64,000 bases of DNA from Bradyrhizobium monzae (GTDB lineage Bacteria > Pseudomonadota > Alphaproteobacteria > Rhizobiales > Xanthobacteraceae). Positions 1 through 8,797 of this stretch are shown piece by piece. The translations under genes and the position numbers were made by a program. The stretch spans positions 62,001 through 126,000 of the forward strand of contig NZ_JAIRDQ010000015.1 in the NCBI RefSeq assembly GCF_021458635.1. Reading direction: 5' to 3'. The notes beneath the pieces are model-generated. The model worked only from the letters and a program-made list of their open reading frames with translations, was not told the DNA's origin and searched no databases. Position 1 is the stretch's first letter. Every line of letters begins with the position of its first letter.

Positions 1-452
1 ATCACGGTCTCCGGCAGCACGGCAACATCGCGCACCGTGGTCTTCAGCCCGTTTTCGGTCTGGCCGAGGATCGGTGTCATTTCCGAGCCGGCATAGGTGG
101 TGGGAATGCAGAGCTGGTTGACGCCGGTGCGCAAGGCGAGCGCCTTGCCCAACCCGGTGGTCGAGCCGCCGCCGAGCGCGACCACGCAGTCGGCGTCGCA
201 ATCCTTCATCGCCGCGATCGCGCGCTCGGTCACCTCGACGGGCGTGTGCATGGTGGCGCCGGCGAAGATGCCGGCATAGAGCGGGCCCAGCGCGGCCCCG
301 AGCGCCTTGCCTTGCGCTTCCTGCTGCGGCGTCGTCAGCACCAGTGCGCGCTTGCCGCCGAGACGCTCGATCTCGGCCTTGGCCGCGGTCAGCGTCCCGC
401 TGCCGAACACGACGCGGCAGGGCTGATTTTCAAAGGTGAACGAACCGATCAT
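1..452 (-). CDS. maleylacetate reductase, N-terminal part (cut by window edge)
   Basis: Iron-type alcohol dehydrogenase family. Maleylacetate reductase makes 3-oxoadipate from maleylacetate with NAD(P)H, the last ring-derived step in hydroxyquinol, resorcinol and chloroaromatic breakdown. About 150 residues are visible. They show the N-terminal nucleotide-binding half: FGSG near residue 17, ALGGGSTTGLGKA near 92-104 (the dinucleotide-binding GGGS loop), and PTTYAGSEMTPI near 117-128, typical of this subfamily. The ATG overlaps the stop of the upstream Dabb gene as ATGA, so the two are probably translationally coupled. The iron-binding C-terminal half lies outside the window. The family call is firm, but the exact aromatic substrate pathway cannot be read from here. 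Confidence 0.85.
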   Translation of the reverse strand, partial: MIGSFTFENQPCRVVFGSGTLTAAKAEIERLGGKRALVLTTPQQEAQGKALGAALGPLYAGIFAGATMHTPVEVTERAIAAMKDCDADCVVALGGGSTTGLGKALALRTGVNQLCIPTTYAGSEMTPILGQTENGLKTTVRDVAVLPETV

Positions 453-772
453 GCGCCGGTCTCTTTGACGGGATAATCGACCTGGAAGCGTCCGATCCGC
501 AAGTCGCCAAGCTCCTCGCGCACCCGCAGATGTTCCGGATGGGTGGCGTAGGCCTTCAGAGCCGCGTGATCCGTAAACTCGGAGACGAGCACAACGTCGC
601 AGGCGTAATCGACATCGCTGACATCGACCCCGACCTCGATATGGGTGAGACCGTCGATCCGGCCCTTGAGGCCCTCAAACAGGGTTTTGACCTTCGTTCG
701 GGCTGCCAAGCGCTCCGCGGCCGTCTCCCCGCGCAGCCGCCACATCACGATGTGCTTGATCGGACCCGACAT
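449..772 (-). CDS. Dabb (stress-responsive alpha/beta-barrel) domain protein
   Basis: A 107-residue protein made of one Dabb domain, a dimeric ferredoxin-like fold. It starts IKHIVMWRLR and has the usual later motif DVVLVSEFTDHAALKAYATH. Dabb proteins include ring-cleavage and polyketide-cyclase helpers as well as stress proteins, and no catalytic role can be fixed here. An ATG 32 codons upstream is also open. The start at 772 was preferred because the domain begins directly there and a purine-rich GAGGAATTTTGGGA precedes it. It overlaps the maleylacetate reductase start by 4 bases, so a role in the same aromatic pathway is likely (inference). Confidence 0.75.
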   Translation of the reverse strand: MSGPIKHIVMWRLRGETAAERLAARTKVKTLFEGLKGRIDGLTHIEVGVDVSDVDYACDVVLVSEFTDHAALKAYATHPEHLRVREELGDLRIGRFQVDYPVKETGA

Positions 773-879
773 TTCCCAAAATTCCTCGCCTGCGATCTTG
801 TATGTTGGGGCCATCTTGCCTTGCAGAAATCGGAAATAAAGGCCAAAAATCGTAAGTCTCTTTTCCATTATGAGGAAGA
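773..879. promoter_or_regulatory. divergent promoter region between Dabb/maleylacetate reductase and LysR genes
   Basis: A 107-base gap between two divergent starts. LysR regulators usually bind such gaps and control the opposite gene as well as themselves. The stretch is less GC-rich than the flanking genes. I could not pick a convincing T-N11-A palindrome or -35/-10 pair, so this rests on gene layout. Confidence 0.35.
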
Positions 880-1797
880 ATGGATCGGCTTCTCCAGCTC
901 GAGGTGTTCTCCAAGACGGCCGAGCTCGGCAGCCTCTCCAAGGCCGCCGACACCTTGCGGATGTCGAACGCCGCGGCGAGCCGCCATCTCAGCGCACTGG
1001 AGGAGCGGCTCGCGGTCCGGCTGATCGAGCGCAACACCCGCCGGCAGTGGCTGACTGAGGCAGGCCAAGAGCTGCTGCAGCGTTGCAGCACGCTGCTGAA
1101 CGAACTCGCCGAAGCCGAGGACGCCGTCAGTGACCGCGCGCTGTCGCCCAAGGGCATGCTGCGCGTCACGAGCTCGCTGTCCTTTGCGATGATCTACATG
1201 GCGCCGATGCTGCCGGCGTTTCGCAAGCTCTATCCCAAGCTCGACGTCCAGATCATCGCCGCCAATCGCTATCCTGATTTCATCGAGGCCGGCATCGACG
1301 TCGCGATCCGTACGCGGGAGCAGGAGCCGGATTCCAACATCATCATCCGCCGCATCGGCCAGATGCGCCGCGTGCTGGCGGCCGCACCGTCCTATCTCGC
1401 GACGCACGGTATCCCCGAGCATCCCGCCGATCTCGCGCGTCACGACATGCTGGTCTACAACCTCGCCAACGATCCCTATTCACTGCGACTAAGCAAGGGC
1501 AGCGCGACGCAGACCGTCCGCATCGCGCCGACACTCGACAGCAATGATGGCCAGATCATCTGCGGCGCCGCGCGCGCGGGGCTCGGCATCCTGATCCAGC
1601 CGCTCTACATCGTGCAGAGCGATATCGCGGCCGGCAAACTGGTGCCGGTCCTGACCGACTGGGAATTGCCGCTGCTGACGATGAACGTGGCCTACCAGAA
1701 CCGCGTCCGGCTGCCGGCGAAGATCAGGGTGTTTTCGGACTTCCTTGTCGAGCACATCCGCGCGCACTCCGATGCCGGGATCTGGATCGAGGCGTAG
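880..1797 (+). CDS. LysR-family transcriptional regulator
   Basis: A 305-residue regulator of usual length. Residues 1-60 form the winged helix-turn-helix (LEVFSKTAELGSLSKAADTL, then AASRHLSALEERLAVRLIERNTR). Residues about 90-295 are a type 2 periplasmic-binding fold effector domain. It is divergent from the Dabb/maleylacetate reductase pair, which suggests it activates that aromatic operon in response to an intermediate (inference from context). LysR specificity cannot be read from sequence alone. Confidence 0.85.
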   Translation: MDRLLQLEVFSKTAELGSLSKAADTLRMSNAAASRHLSALEERLAVRLIERNTRRQWLTEAGQELLQRCSTLLNELAEAEDAVSDRALSPKGMLRVTSSLSFAMIYMAPMLPAFRKLYPKLDVQIIAANRYPDFIEAGIDVAIRTREQEPDSNIIIRRIGQMRRVLAAAPSYLATHGIPEHPADLARHDMLVYNLANDPYSLRLSKGSATQTVRIAPTLDSNDGQIICGAARAGLGILIQPLYIVQSDIAAGKLVPVLTDWELPLLTMNVAYQNRVRLPAKIRVFSDFLVEHIRAHSDAGIWIEA

Positions 1798-1813
1798 ACG
1801 GCCAGCCGGGGCG

Positions 1814-2104
1814 TTACTCGGATCGTTCCTGCACCCGCGTCCGTCCGATGGACGACCGCGACCGTGGAGCGGCACGCTGTTCCGGCGGGACAGAACGCCT
1901 GGCTGCCTCGGCCTCGTGCTGTTCCTTGCGGGCCTTCCGCGCGTTTCGCATTGCGCGCTTGATGAAGGGATGCTGCGAGTCCTCGGCGAAGAACAACACG
2001 ACTTCGCAACCGGGACATTGCCTGGAATAGCCGTCCTGCAACCGTCCCGCGCGATCGCGAAACATGGTCTTGCAGCGCGTGCACTGGACCTGGACGAAAC
2101 TCAT
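1814..2104 (-). CDS. small zinc-ribbon protein
   Basis: A 96-residue protein with two CxxC knuckles (C8/C11 in CTRC, C30/C33 in CPGC), which is a rubredoxin-like zinc ribbon of about 35 residues. A basic, Arg/Ala-rich tail follows (residues 48-96) that looks disordered and could bind nucleic acid or protein. Reading frame is open further upstream, but MSFVQVQCTRC places the ribbon directly at the N-terminus, so 2104 was chosen. It is convergent with the LysR gene, 16 bases away. Function unknown. Confidence 0.6.
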   Translation of the reverse strand: MSFVQVQCTRCKTMFRDRAGRLQDGYSRQCPGCEVVLFFAEDSQHPFIKRAMRNARKARKEQHEAEAARRSVPPEQRAAPRSRSSIGRTRVQERSE

Positions 2105-2223
2105 GCGCCGACAATCAATAATGATCGGAAATCGGCGGCCACGGTGAGCCGAATGTCTGAAGAAAGCCTGAAGGCCGGTTGCGACTTTCACGCACCTTCG
2201 GCGGCGCAACCGGCAGCAACCCG

Positions 2224-2463
2224 CTATTGTTTCGCCGCCATCGCATCCAGGCAGTGATTGAGATAGTCGGTCCGATCTCGCGGCAGCACCTTCTCCAGAT
2301 CCGCCTTCAGGGCGCATTCGCGCTGACGGATCTGTTCGGCGCGGCGCTTTTCAGCCGCTTCGCGGTATTCGGGAGCAACCTTGCTGGGATCGACCAGGCC
2401 CTGGGACCGGGCAGGCGCCGTGGCAAGCAGCGCGACGGCTGCGGCAACAATGAACTGTTTCAA
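2224..2463 (-). CDS. small secreted protein, probable TTG start
   Basis: A 79-residue protein with an N-terminal Sec signal (MKQFIVAAAVALLATAPARSQ). The mature part is short and charged, with two cysteines (in RECALK and LNHCLD) that could form a disulfide. The TTG at 2463 was chosen over the upstream ATG at 2487 because a clear GGAGG sits about six bases before it and the signal peptide then starts with Met-Lys. The upstream ATG would add eight charged or polar residues before the signal. Periplasmic, function unknown. Confidence 0.6.
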   Translation of the reverse strand: MKQFIVAAAVALLATAPARSQGLVDPSKVAPEYREAAEKRRAEQIRQRECALKADLEKVLPRDRTDYLNHCLDAMAAKQ

Positions 2464-2632
2464 ATGAGCCTCCGTAAAAGGGCTCATCCTAGCGCCTGGT
2501 TTCGGAAGGCTCAAACGGCAAGTGTGATGGAGCAAGTGTAATGGGGCCGATCAATAGCGCCGGCCGACCGACGCAGGTCGCAGGGGACCGGCCGTCAGGT
2601 TCGACGACATCAATTTGGTTGAGTGAAGTCCG

Positions 2633-2875
2633 TCACTTCGGGACGTGGTCGATCTTGTGCGCCAAATGCCCGGTGTCGTGATCGCGACGCAATTGGCTCA
2701 GCGACGTCTCGTTCAACTGCTGCAAGACCTCGCTTAGTGTTGTCGCATCCGGATAGCCGGCCGCAAAACCCTTGCCGTAGATCTTGCGCAATGTGCCAAC
2801 CAGCGTGTTGCCGTGCTTCTTGCTGATCGCGCCATCCTTGTCCCGATGGCGGCCATCCAGGCCCGATTCCTTCAT
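2633..2875 (-). CDS. small hypothetical protein
   Basis: An 80-residue charged protein starting MKESGLDGRHRDKDGAISKK. It has no signal peptide or membrane segment. The middle (residues 25-65) is predicted helical with a Leu/Gln-rich stretch (LSEVLQQLNETSLSQL). A GGGAG lies about seven bases before the ATG. It resembles short uncharacterised rhizobial proteins, but I cannot name a family. Cytoplasmic by default. Confidence 0.6.
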   Translation of the reverse strand: MKESGLDGRHRDKDGAISKKHGNTLVGTLRKIYGKGFAAGYPDATTLSEVLQQLNETSLSQLRRDHDTGHLAHKIDHVPK

Positions 2876-3104
2876 GTGTCACTCCCTGTGCGGCGTCTGC
2901 GCGCCTGAAGTGAGCGTGCTCCCAAAAGAGTTGATTGGCAACGCGGTGGGGCGATCGAGCGCGGATGCGAAATCGCGGACGCGCTTCGCGGTTCCCGGGT
3001 GGAGCGATGACGCAACGCAGCTCTGGCTGAACAACGCCTCGTCCGATGTCAGCCGAGGCGGCCAACAAGCGAAGTCGCTTGCGTGGTGGAGGCGACGGAG
3101 GCGG

Positions 3105-3275
3105 TTAGGCTGCCTGCTCCTCAAACGAGGTGTAGATCCGGCCTTGGGGATCGACGATCCGAACGTCCCGGCATCCGTCCGCGATCAGCTCCCTGGCCTT
3201 CTTGAGGGCGGCGGCGAGTGACTCCCGCTTCAGGTTGACGACGCCTGCCGTGTCGAAACCGGTGATTTCAAACAT
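3105..3275 (-). CDS. small conserved-looking protein (56 residues)
   Basis: A 56-residue ORF beginning MFEITGFDTAGVVNLKRE, with a helical middle (SLAAALKKARELIADG) and a final beta-hairpin-like part (VRIVDPQGRIYTSFEE). The ribosome site is strong (GGAGGAGCGGC before ATG). The helix followed by 'D.G..Y' is common in small rhizobial proteins that modify or sense unknown partners. No function can be given. The coding pattern (third-position GC) and the ribosome site support it as a real gene. Confidence 0.6.
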   Translation of the reverse strand: MFEITGFDTAGVVNLKRESLAAALKKARELIADGCRDVRIVDPQGRIYTSFEEQAA

Positions 3276-3559
3276 GCCGCTCCTCCGTTTGGTCGAATCC
3301 TACACCTTTCCAGCCGCTTGTCTTCTGGCTTTTTTCGGCAGGGCGGGTGGAACAGAACTAGGCGCCTGCAACGCAATTCCATGCATCGCCCCGTAGTCGG
3401 CCGGGGTGGATGGACAGGCCGGGCGGCCACGTCGCTAACGTGGAATTAATCCGAAAAGTCCACAATTCTAGGCAGTTGTAAGTGGGTGCTGCGTAAGGGA
3501 GGCGTCGCGAGGACGTTCCGGCGACGGCCTCCTTTTGCTTGCTCATGAGGTCAATGCGC

Positions 3560-4231
3560 ATGACCACGACATCCGAAACGCCGGGCTTCGCCGAACATCT
3601 CGACGCCGCAGCCCTTGCAGCCGCAGCATTCGAAGCGGAAGCCGAACACGAAGCCCCGGAAACCCCGGCACCGGGCAACCGATCCAGCCGCAAATCGGTC
3701 GTGGCACTGGCGGTGTGTGCCTTGGCTATCAATGGCGCGGCGGCGATCTACACATCGCCGTTTGATATTCCGTCGCCGAACATCAGCAGCCTGGCTGCGC
3801 TGCTTCCGCGCCAGGACGAGTCCATCGCGAAGCCGGATCCCATTGTCGCTGCCCTGAAGGACATCCAGTCGGTCCAGCAGCAGCAGGCCGCCGCGCTGCA
3901 GGAGATCAATTCCTCATTGCAGCAAAATGCGGCCCTGCATCAGCAGGATTCGACGACCCTCGCTTCTCTTCGGCAGAGCATCACGGACGAACGGGGCGAT
4001 GTGAAGAAGATATCGCCGCAGCTTTCCACGCTGATCGCGAAGATCGACTCGTTGCAAAGCACGATGACGTCGGACGTCACGTCGTCCATTCGAAGAGCGC
4101 ATGCTCGCTACGGACTGTCCCCGGCGATGCGCAAGCGGATGATGGATCGGCCGTCGAAATCGATCGGGCCTGTTTCGATTGGCGGAGCGCCGCTGACTGC
4201 GCCCGCTACGGTTGCAGCGCCGGAGAGCTGA
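3560..4231 (+). CDS. single-pass membrane protein with coiled coil
   Basis: About 223 residues. An acidic Ala/Glu-rich N-terminus is followed by one membrane helix (SVVALAVCALAINGAAAIYT, roughly residues 46-65). A Gln-rich coiled coil follows (from about residue 95, with IQSVQQQQAAALQEINSSLQQNAAL in the core), then a basic C-terminus containing ARYGLSPAMRKRMM. Several in-frame starts exist (TTG 3539, ATG 3545, 3554, 3560). I chose 3560 because GAGG precedes it by nine bases. Function unknown. The layout suits an envelope scaffold with its coiled coil outside the membrane. Confidence 0.65.
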   Translation: MTTTSETPGFAEHLDAAALAAAAFEAEAEHEAPETPAPGNRSSRKSVVALAVCALAINGAAAIYTSPFDIPSPNISSLAALLPRQDESIAKPDPIVAALKDIQSVQQQQAAALQEINSSLQQNAALHQQDSTTLASLRQSITDERGDVKKISPQLSTLIAKIDSLQSTMTSDVTSSIRRAHARYGLSPAMRKRMMDRPSKSIGPVSIGGAPLTAPATVAAPES

Positions 4232-4290
4232 AGGCGGGGCCAGGCGGAAGGCCGATACCGTCCCGCGGCTCATTTAGTGCACCGTAACCC

Positions 4291-4584
4291 CTAATTGGCG
4301 GTGCTGCCGCTCTTGGCCTTGGACGACTGCTTCGCAACCGGCCTGGCCGGCGCGGCCAACTTCTTCGACGCATCATCGCCGCGAGCAGTTCCCCACGGGT
4401 CGACCGGCTTCTGGTCCGGAACATTGTTGAGGGAGCGTTGATATGCGCGCTCAGCCCGATCATCGCCTGCCTTCTGCGACGCCGTCTTATCCTTGGGCTC
4501 TTCGCCAGGCCCTAGAACATGGTCCTGCGCCAGCGCGGGGGCGGCCATCAGGACAAGCAAGACGGCGACGGCGATTTTGCGCAT
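4291..4584 (-). CDS. small secreted protein
   Basis: A 97-residue protein with a clear Sec signal (MRKIAVAVLLVLMAAPALAQ, cleavage expected after AQ). The mature part is hydrophilic and Lys/Pro-rich (EEPKDKTASQKAGDD, then a C-terminal KQSSKAKSG), with a short motif DRAERAYQRSLNNVPD typical of small rhizobial periplasmic proteins. The ATG at 4584 was preferred over a longer frame because GAGGAG lies seven bases upstream and the signal peptide starts there. Function unknown. Confidence 0.65.
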   Translation of the reverse strand: MRKIAVAVLLVLMAAPALAQDHVLGPGEEPKDKTASQKAGDDRAERAYQRSLNNVPDQKPVDPWGTARGDDASKKLAAPARPVAKQSSKAKSGSTAN

Positions 4585-4737
4585 CGAGAAACTCCTCGCT
4601 CTGCAACGAGCATAACACCGCGCCGAATGCGGTAGCAATGCAACCAAGCATGAGTTGGGGTATGACGTCGATCGAACGAGGCGCGCGCTTGATCTACCGC
4701 TGCGCGTCGTGGGTGTGGAAGACTCGGCCGTTCGGCA

Positions 4738-4887
4738 TCAGCCCGAGAGCCGGCCGCTTCGCCACTGGTCCTGGAGCCACGCCCTTGCTGTCGTGTAATC
4801 GAGATTTCCTTCGCCCCTGCAGAGAGAGCAGCGGAATATCTTCCGCCACCATTTCGATCGATGCTGACAGCGCGGGCACGGGACCAT
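4738..4887 (-). CDS. possible 49-residue zinc-ribbon protein
   Basis: The frame encodes CPRC, then CSLCRGEG about 16 residues later, then a helical tail (TTARAWLQDQWRSGRL). This looks like a small DnaJ-type or rubredoxin-type zinc knuckle. The longer open frame runs back into the tRNA-Lys gene, so a start near 4887 is needed, but no good ribosome site is seen there. The cysteine pattern is the only strong evidence. It could be a decayed gene. Confidence 0.35.
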   Translation of the reverse strand: MVPCPRCQHRSKWWRKIFRCSLCRGEGNLDYTTARAWLQDQWRSGRLSG

Positions 4888-4973
4888 TTTGGAAGTTTGC
4901 ACGGTGTGTGCAGAACTCTTGCCGGAGATTTCCTCCGGATCTTTATTTCCGCATTTAAGTACTTGATTTTGCT

Positions 4974-5049
4974 TGGTGAGCGCGCTGGGGCTCGAACCCA
5001 GGACCCCGTGATTAAAAGTCACGTGCTCTACCGGCTGAGCTACGCGCTC
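4974..5049 (-). tRNA. tRNA-Lys (anticodon UUU)
   Basis: A full 76-base cloverleaf on the minus strand. The acceptor stem is GAGCGCG paired with CGCGCTC, the D-arm GCTC/GAGC, the anticodon arm CGTGA-CTTTTAA-TCACG and the T-arm CTGGG-TTCGAAC-CCCAG. The anticodon is TTT. Discriminator A and the 3' CCA are encoded. Confidence 0.97.
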
Positions 5050-5320
5050 CCATGGCCGCTGATGGCTTTACGATCGATCGCCATCATCTTCGGTCATCTG
5101 GAAAAGCATGTCTTGCCGCCGCGTTTGACTGAAGCGCTGCGGGGAAAACCGGCTGTTTCCGGATCATGCTTTCGGCCCGCGCTGTGTAGGGGGATGGGGC
5201 GCTGAGGTCAATAGCGCGTGCGGTGGCCGCAGATCGCGCCAGGGGCGGGGATTCGTCCTGCGCTTCCGTGGCTTAGCCCGGGATTCTCAACCTGATTGGG
5301 GGCCGTCATCCACGTCGAAG

Positions 5321-7981
5321 TCAGTTCGCCTCCCGCCGTACCTCGCTGGGCACCGGCTGCGCGTTGCCGGGCGCCGGCAGGGCGACGGGGCGCAGGCCGA
5401 TCAGCTCGGCGGAGCGGATTGCGCTGTCGTGCCAGAACTGGAACGAGTTGATCCGGCTGAGCTCGAGGATCGCAATCGCGACTGCGGCCAGGAACGGCAG
5501 GCTCTGCAGCACCAGGACGCCGGCGAAGATGTAGATCTCTGTGATCTGCCTGAAACTGTTGGAGGCGATCAGCACGCCGCAGCCGATCAGGAGAAGGGCG
5601 CCGATCACCGCCTCCCAGAACGCCTGGAACTCGATCGACATCCGGGACAGGCCGCCCTTGGAGGTGCGCGCGAAGGCGATGTGCTCGGTGATCAGTCCTT
5701 GCGCGACCGCGCGCGACACCGTCCATTGCACGCTCATCGCCGCGATCATCGCGCCCAGCATCTGGCCGGGTTTGATCGCGACGCGCGCGCGATACATCGA
5801 CAGGAAGTGCGCGAGCGAGACGATGAAGGCGCCGATGATCGGCAGCGTCAGGATCTTGTCGGGGATGGCGATGTCGGCGAAGGCGACGATCGGCACCCAG
5901 ACGAGGTTGAGCAGCGCCACGACCACGCCGAGGCTTTCGGCCCCGAGCCAGTTCAGCCAGCCCAGACCATATTCGCGCTTCTGGTCGGGTGTGAGCCGGC
6001 TCCGGCCGGGCAGGAACTGCCGCCAGTGCTTCTTGACGATCTGGAGGCCGCCATAGGCCCAGCGATGACGCTGCTTCTTGAAGGCCTCGTAAGTGTCGGG
6101 GAGCAGGCCCTGGCCGTAGCGGTAGCGGGTGTAATGGGTGGTCCAGCCGAGCTCCTGGATCGCAAGCCCGAGGTCCGAGTCCTCGCAGATCGTGTCGCTG
6201 GACCAGCCGCCGGCCATGTCCATCGCGGCGCGGCGGATCAGGCACATCGTGCCGTGCACGATGACGGCGTTGAGCTCGTTGCGCTGGACCATGCCGATGT
6301 CGAAGAAGCCGGCATATTCGCCGTTCATGATGTAGTGCATGATCGACAGATCGCCGTCGCGGTGTTCCTGCGGCGCCTGCACCAGGCCGACGCGCGGGTC
6401 GGCGAAGGCGGGCACGAGGTCCTTCAGCCAGTCGGGCTCGACCACATAGTCGGCATCGAGGATGCCGATGATCTCGGCATCGACGGCGGTGCGGTCCATG
6501 GCGATGCGCAGTGCGCCGGCCTTGAAACCCTGCACCTTCTCGGCGTTGATGAACTTGAAGCGTTCACCGAGCGCGCGGCAGTGATCCTGGATCGGCTGCC
6601 AGAAGGCGGGATCGGGCGTGTTGTTGATGATGACGACGCATTCGTAGTTGGGATAGTCGAGCCGCGACAGCGCATCGAGCGTCTGCTTGAGCATGTCGAC
6701 CGGCTCGAAATACGCTGGGATATGGATCGAGACCTTCGGGTAGTAATTCTCGGGCACGTTCTCGATCGGCTTGCCCTTGGTGAGCAGCCGCTGCGGCGGC
6801 CGGCCGAAGGCGACCGCGGCGATCTCGTCGATGCGGGCCATCGCGATGAGGACGAGGGGAACAAGGAGGATCATGCCGAGCGTCAGCGCGAAGGCCGAGC
6901 CGAAGATGAAGTAGTGTCCGTTCCAGAATGCGAACACGGTCGCGGCCCAGGCGCCGACGCCATTGGCCGTGGCTGACAGCAGAAACGCCTGCTTGGCGGT
7001 CGGCTGCTCCAGCCGCAGGATCGGCAGCGACAAGAGGATGCCGACCAGCAGCGCGATCGTCATCAGCTTCCAATAATCAGGGTTTTCGACCGGGCCGGTC
7101 CAGGCGAATTTGGGCTCGCGGCTGGCGTTGAGGATGCCCCAGTAGGGACCGACGCCGCCCTCAAAATACTTCCAGGGCTGATCGATCGCCTCGACGATGT
7201 TGTATTCCATGCCCATGGCTTCGGCACGGCTGACGAAGTTGCGTAAGGTCAACGCTTGCTGGAACGGACCCGGATCGGCCTTGCGCAGATTATAGCCCGC
7301 GCTCGGCCAGCCGAACTCGGCGATTACGATGCGCTTGCCGGGAAACAGGTTGCGCAGCAGGTTGTACCGGTCGACGGCCTGGTCGACCGCCTCGTCCGAG
7401 TGGAAATTCTCCCAATAGGGCAGCACGTGGGCAGCGATGAAGTCGACGTTGGAGGCGAGGTCGGGGTTGTCGCGCCAGATGTTCCAGATTTCGCCGGTGG
7501 TGACGGGCACGCGGACCGCGCTCTTCACCTTCTTGATCATCTCGATGAGGTCTTCGACCTTCTGCTCGCCGCGATAGATCACTTCGTTGCCGACGACGAC
7601 GCCGTTGACGTTGCTGTTCTTGCGGGCGAGCTCGATCGCGGCCTTGATCTCGCGCTCGTTGCGATCCGGGTCCTTGCCGATCCAGGCGCCGACGGTGACC
7701 TTGAGGCCGAATTCGGCGGCGATTGGCGGCACCAGCTCGTTGCCTTCCGTCGCAGAGTAGGAGCGGATGGCACGCGTCATGGTGGAGAGCTTCTTCATGT
7801 CGGCGCGAATCTTGTCGGGGTCGACATTGGTGTCGACGACATGCCCTGGTTCGAACGGGGTGTAGGAGAGGCTCGGCAGCAAGCCCTTGAAGTCCGGCGC
7901 GGGTTCCTTGTCGCGCAGGACTCCCCAGAGGCCGGCGTGGAGCACGGACACGAGCAACAGAACGGCGGCGACAACGCGCAT
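5321..7981 (-). CDS. ndvB: cyclic beta-glucan synthase: GH17-like domain plus family 2 glycosyltransferase
   Basis: An 886-residue inner-membrane enzyme matching Bradyrhizobium NdvB, the beta-1,3-glucosyl transferase of cyclic beta-(1,3),(1,6)-glucan synthesis needed for osmotic adaptation and effective nodules. After an N-terminal membrane anchor comes a GH17-like module (residues about 30-300), with GNE at 131-133 and the nucleophile-type Glu222 in AEFGWPSAG. Membrane helices lie around 307-390. A GT2 domain follows with DAD at 509-511, ED at 600-601 and the QRHRW motif at 637-641, all intact, and more membrane helices close the protein. ATG 7981 was chosen over an upstream ATG at 8044 because the anchor begins there. 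ndvD and ndvC lie just upstream, ndvC divergent. Confidence 0.88.
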   Translation of the reverse strand: MRVVAAVLLLVSVLHAGLWGVLRDKEPAPDFKGLLPSLSYTPFEPGHVVDTNVDPDKIRADMKKLSTMTRAIRSYSATEGNELVPPIAAEFGLKVTVGAWIGKDPDRNEREIKAAIELARKNSNVNGVVVGNEVIYRGEQKVEDLIEMIKKVKSAVRVPVTTGEIWNIWRDNPDLASNVDFIAAHVLPYWENFHSDEAVDQAVDRYNLLRNLFPGKRIVIAEFGWPSAGYNLRKADPGPFQQALTLRNFVSRAEAMGMEYNIVEAIDQPWKYFEGGVGPYWGILNASREPKFAWTGPVENPDYWKLMTIALLVGILLSLPILRLEQPTAKQAFLLSATANGVGAWAATVFAFWNGHYFIFGSAFALTLGMILLVPLVLIAMARIDEIAAVAFGRPPQRLLTKGKPIENVPENYYPKVSIHIPAYFEPVDMLKQTLDALSRLDYPNYECVVIINNTPDPAFWQPIQDHCRALGERFKFINAEKVQGFKAGALRIAMDRTAVDAEIIGILDADYVVEPDWLKDLVPAFADPRVGLVQAPQEHRDGDLSIMHYIMNGEYAGFFDIGMVQRNELNAVIVHGTMCLIRRAAMDMAGGWSSDTICEDSDLGLAIQELGWTTHYTRYRYGQGLLPDTYEAFKKQRHRWAYGGLQIVKKHWRQFLPGRSRLTPDQKREYGLGWLNWLGAESLGVVVALLNLVWVPIVAFADIAIPDKILTLPIIGAFIVSLAHFLSMYRARVAIKPGQMLGAMIAAMSVQWTVSRAVAQGLITEHIAFARTSKGGLSRMSIEFQAFWEAVIGALLLIGCGVLIASNSFRQITEIYIFAGVLVLQSLPFLAAVAIAILELSRINSFQFWHDSAIRSAELIGLRPVALPAPGNAQPVPSEVRREAN

Positions 7982-8203
7982 CGCGGCTAAACCAAAAGGG
8001 GCTGAGGGGGCAGGGCAGCGGATCCGACCCCAAGATCCGACCAAGTCCGCGGCAAAGGGAGCATACCTCTGCCGCGCGGTTTCTCAACTGTCATGGCCTC
8101 ATGTCCTTATCAGGGCATGGCCTTGTCCGGTCCGGTCAACGCGCGGCAGTGCCGTCAGTTGCTATCGCCGATCGTTTCTGAACGGAGGCTGAAACGATCG
8201 CGG

Positions 8204-8797
8204 CTATTTCTGGGGAGCGGGCGTCGGGCTTGCCGCAGGCGCGGGGCTCGCAGCCGGCTGAGGGGCCGGCGGGTTGCCGGTGGCCGGCGCCGCCGGCTGA
8301 GAGGCTGCGGCCGCCGCCTGCTGCGGCTGGGAGGCCGGATTGATCCAGCAAGCGTGCACGCGGCTGTCCAGGGTCTCGGCGATCTTGGGATCGATCTGGG
8401 CGCCGAAGCGGGTCAGGCAGCGGAACGCCGCCTGGATGTGGCCGCCGGGGCAGCCGAAGCGGTCATAGAGATCGAGATGGCGGAACGCGGTATCGAGGTC
8501 ATCCCGCCACATCAGCCGCACCACGCGCCGGCCGAGCCAGACGCATTCGGGATTGCCGGCCGGGCCATTGATGACTTGCGCGGCTTCGGCGAATTCGTCG
8601 GTGCGACGCTGGTTCTGGGCCGCGTCCTTGGCGGCGTCGGCGGGCTGGCTGGCGGCCTTGCCCTGGTCAGGAGCGGGGGCGCCGCTCTGGGCGAAGGCGG
8701 CACCGGGGCCGGCCAGGAGGACAAGGGAAGAGACGGCCAAGGTGGCGGCGAACTGCCGCAGGACCGCATTTCGTGACTCGAACACCCGTCGCCGCAT
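8204..8797 (-). CDS. ndvD: beta-1,3/beta-1,6-glucan biosynthesis protein, NdvD-like
   Basis: A 197-residue protein with a signal or single membrane segment (VLRQFAATLAVSSLVLLAGPGAAFAQ). A conserved middle follows (residues about 65-150, including GNPECVWLGRRVVRLMWRDD and YDRFGCPGGHIQ, with four cysteines likely paired as disulfides). The tail is Pro/Ala/Gln-rich. It sits between ndvB and ndvC, the position reported for ndvD, a third gene needed for glucan synthesis in B. japonicum. My recollection is that ndvD was described as a somewhat larger single-pass protein, so the symbol is inferred from position. GGGGAATTC precedes the ATG. Confidence 0.6.
   Translation of the reverse strand: MRRRVFESRNAVLRQFAATLAVSSLVLLAGPGAAFAQSGAPAPDQGKAASQPADAAKDAAQNQRRTDEFAEAAQVINGPAGNPECVWLGRRVVRLMWRDDLDTAFRHLDLYDRFGCPGGHIQAAFRCLTRFGAQIDPKIAETLDSRVHACWINPASQPQQAAAAASQPAAPATGNPPAPQPAASPAPAASPTPAPQK

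Noticed and set aside
4738..5022. A 94-residue minus-strand ORF reaching into the tRNA-Lys gene
   Set aside because: The first 45 codons translate the tRNA and its flank. Only the cysteine-bearing end is kept as a low-confidence small gene.
5429..6976. A 515-residue plus-strand ORF opposite ndvB
   Set aside because: It is a shadow of ndvB: Asp/Arg/His-rich, without domains, and ndvB has intact catalytic motifs throughout.
8093..8776. A 227-residue plus-strand ORF opposite the NdvD-like gene
   Set aside because: Gly/Arg-rich shadow with no signal peptide or ribosome site. The minus-strand gene has a signal peptide and conserved cysteines. It is noted because the published ndvD was described as a little larger than the minus-strand product.
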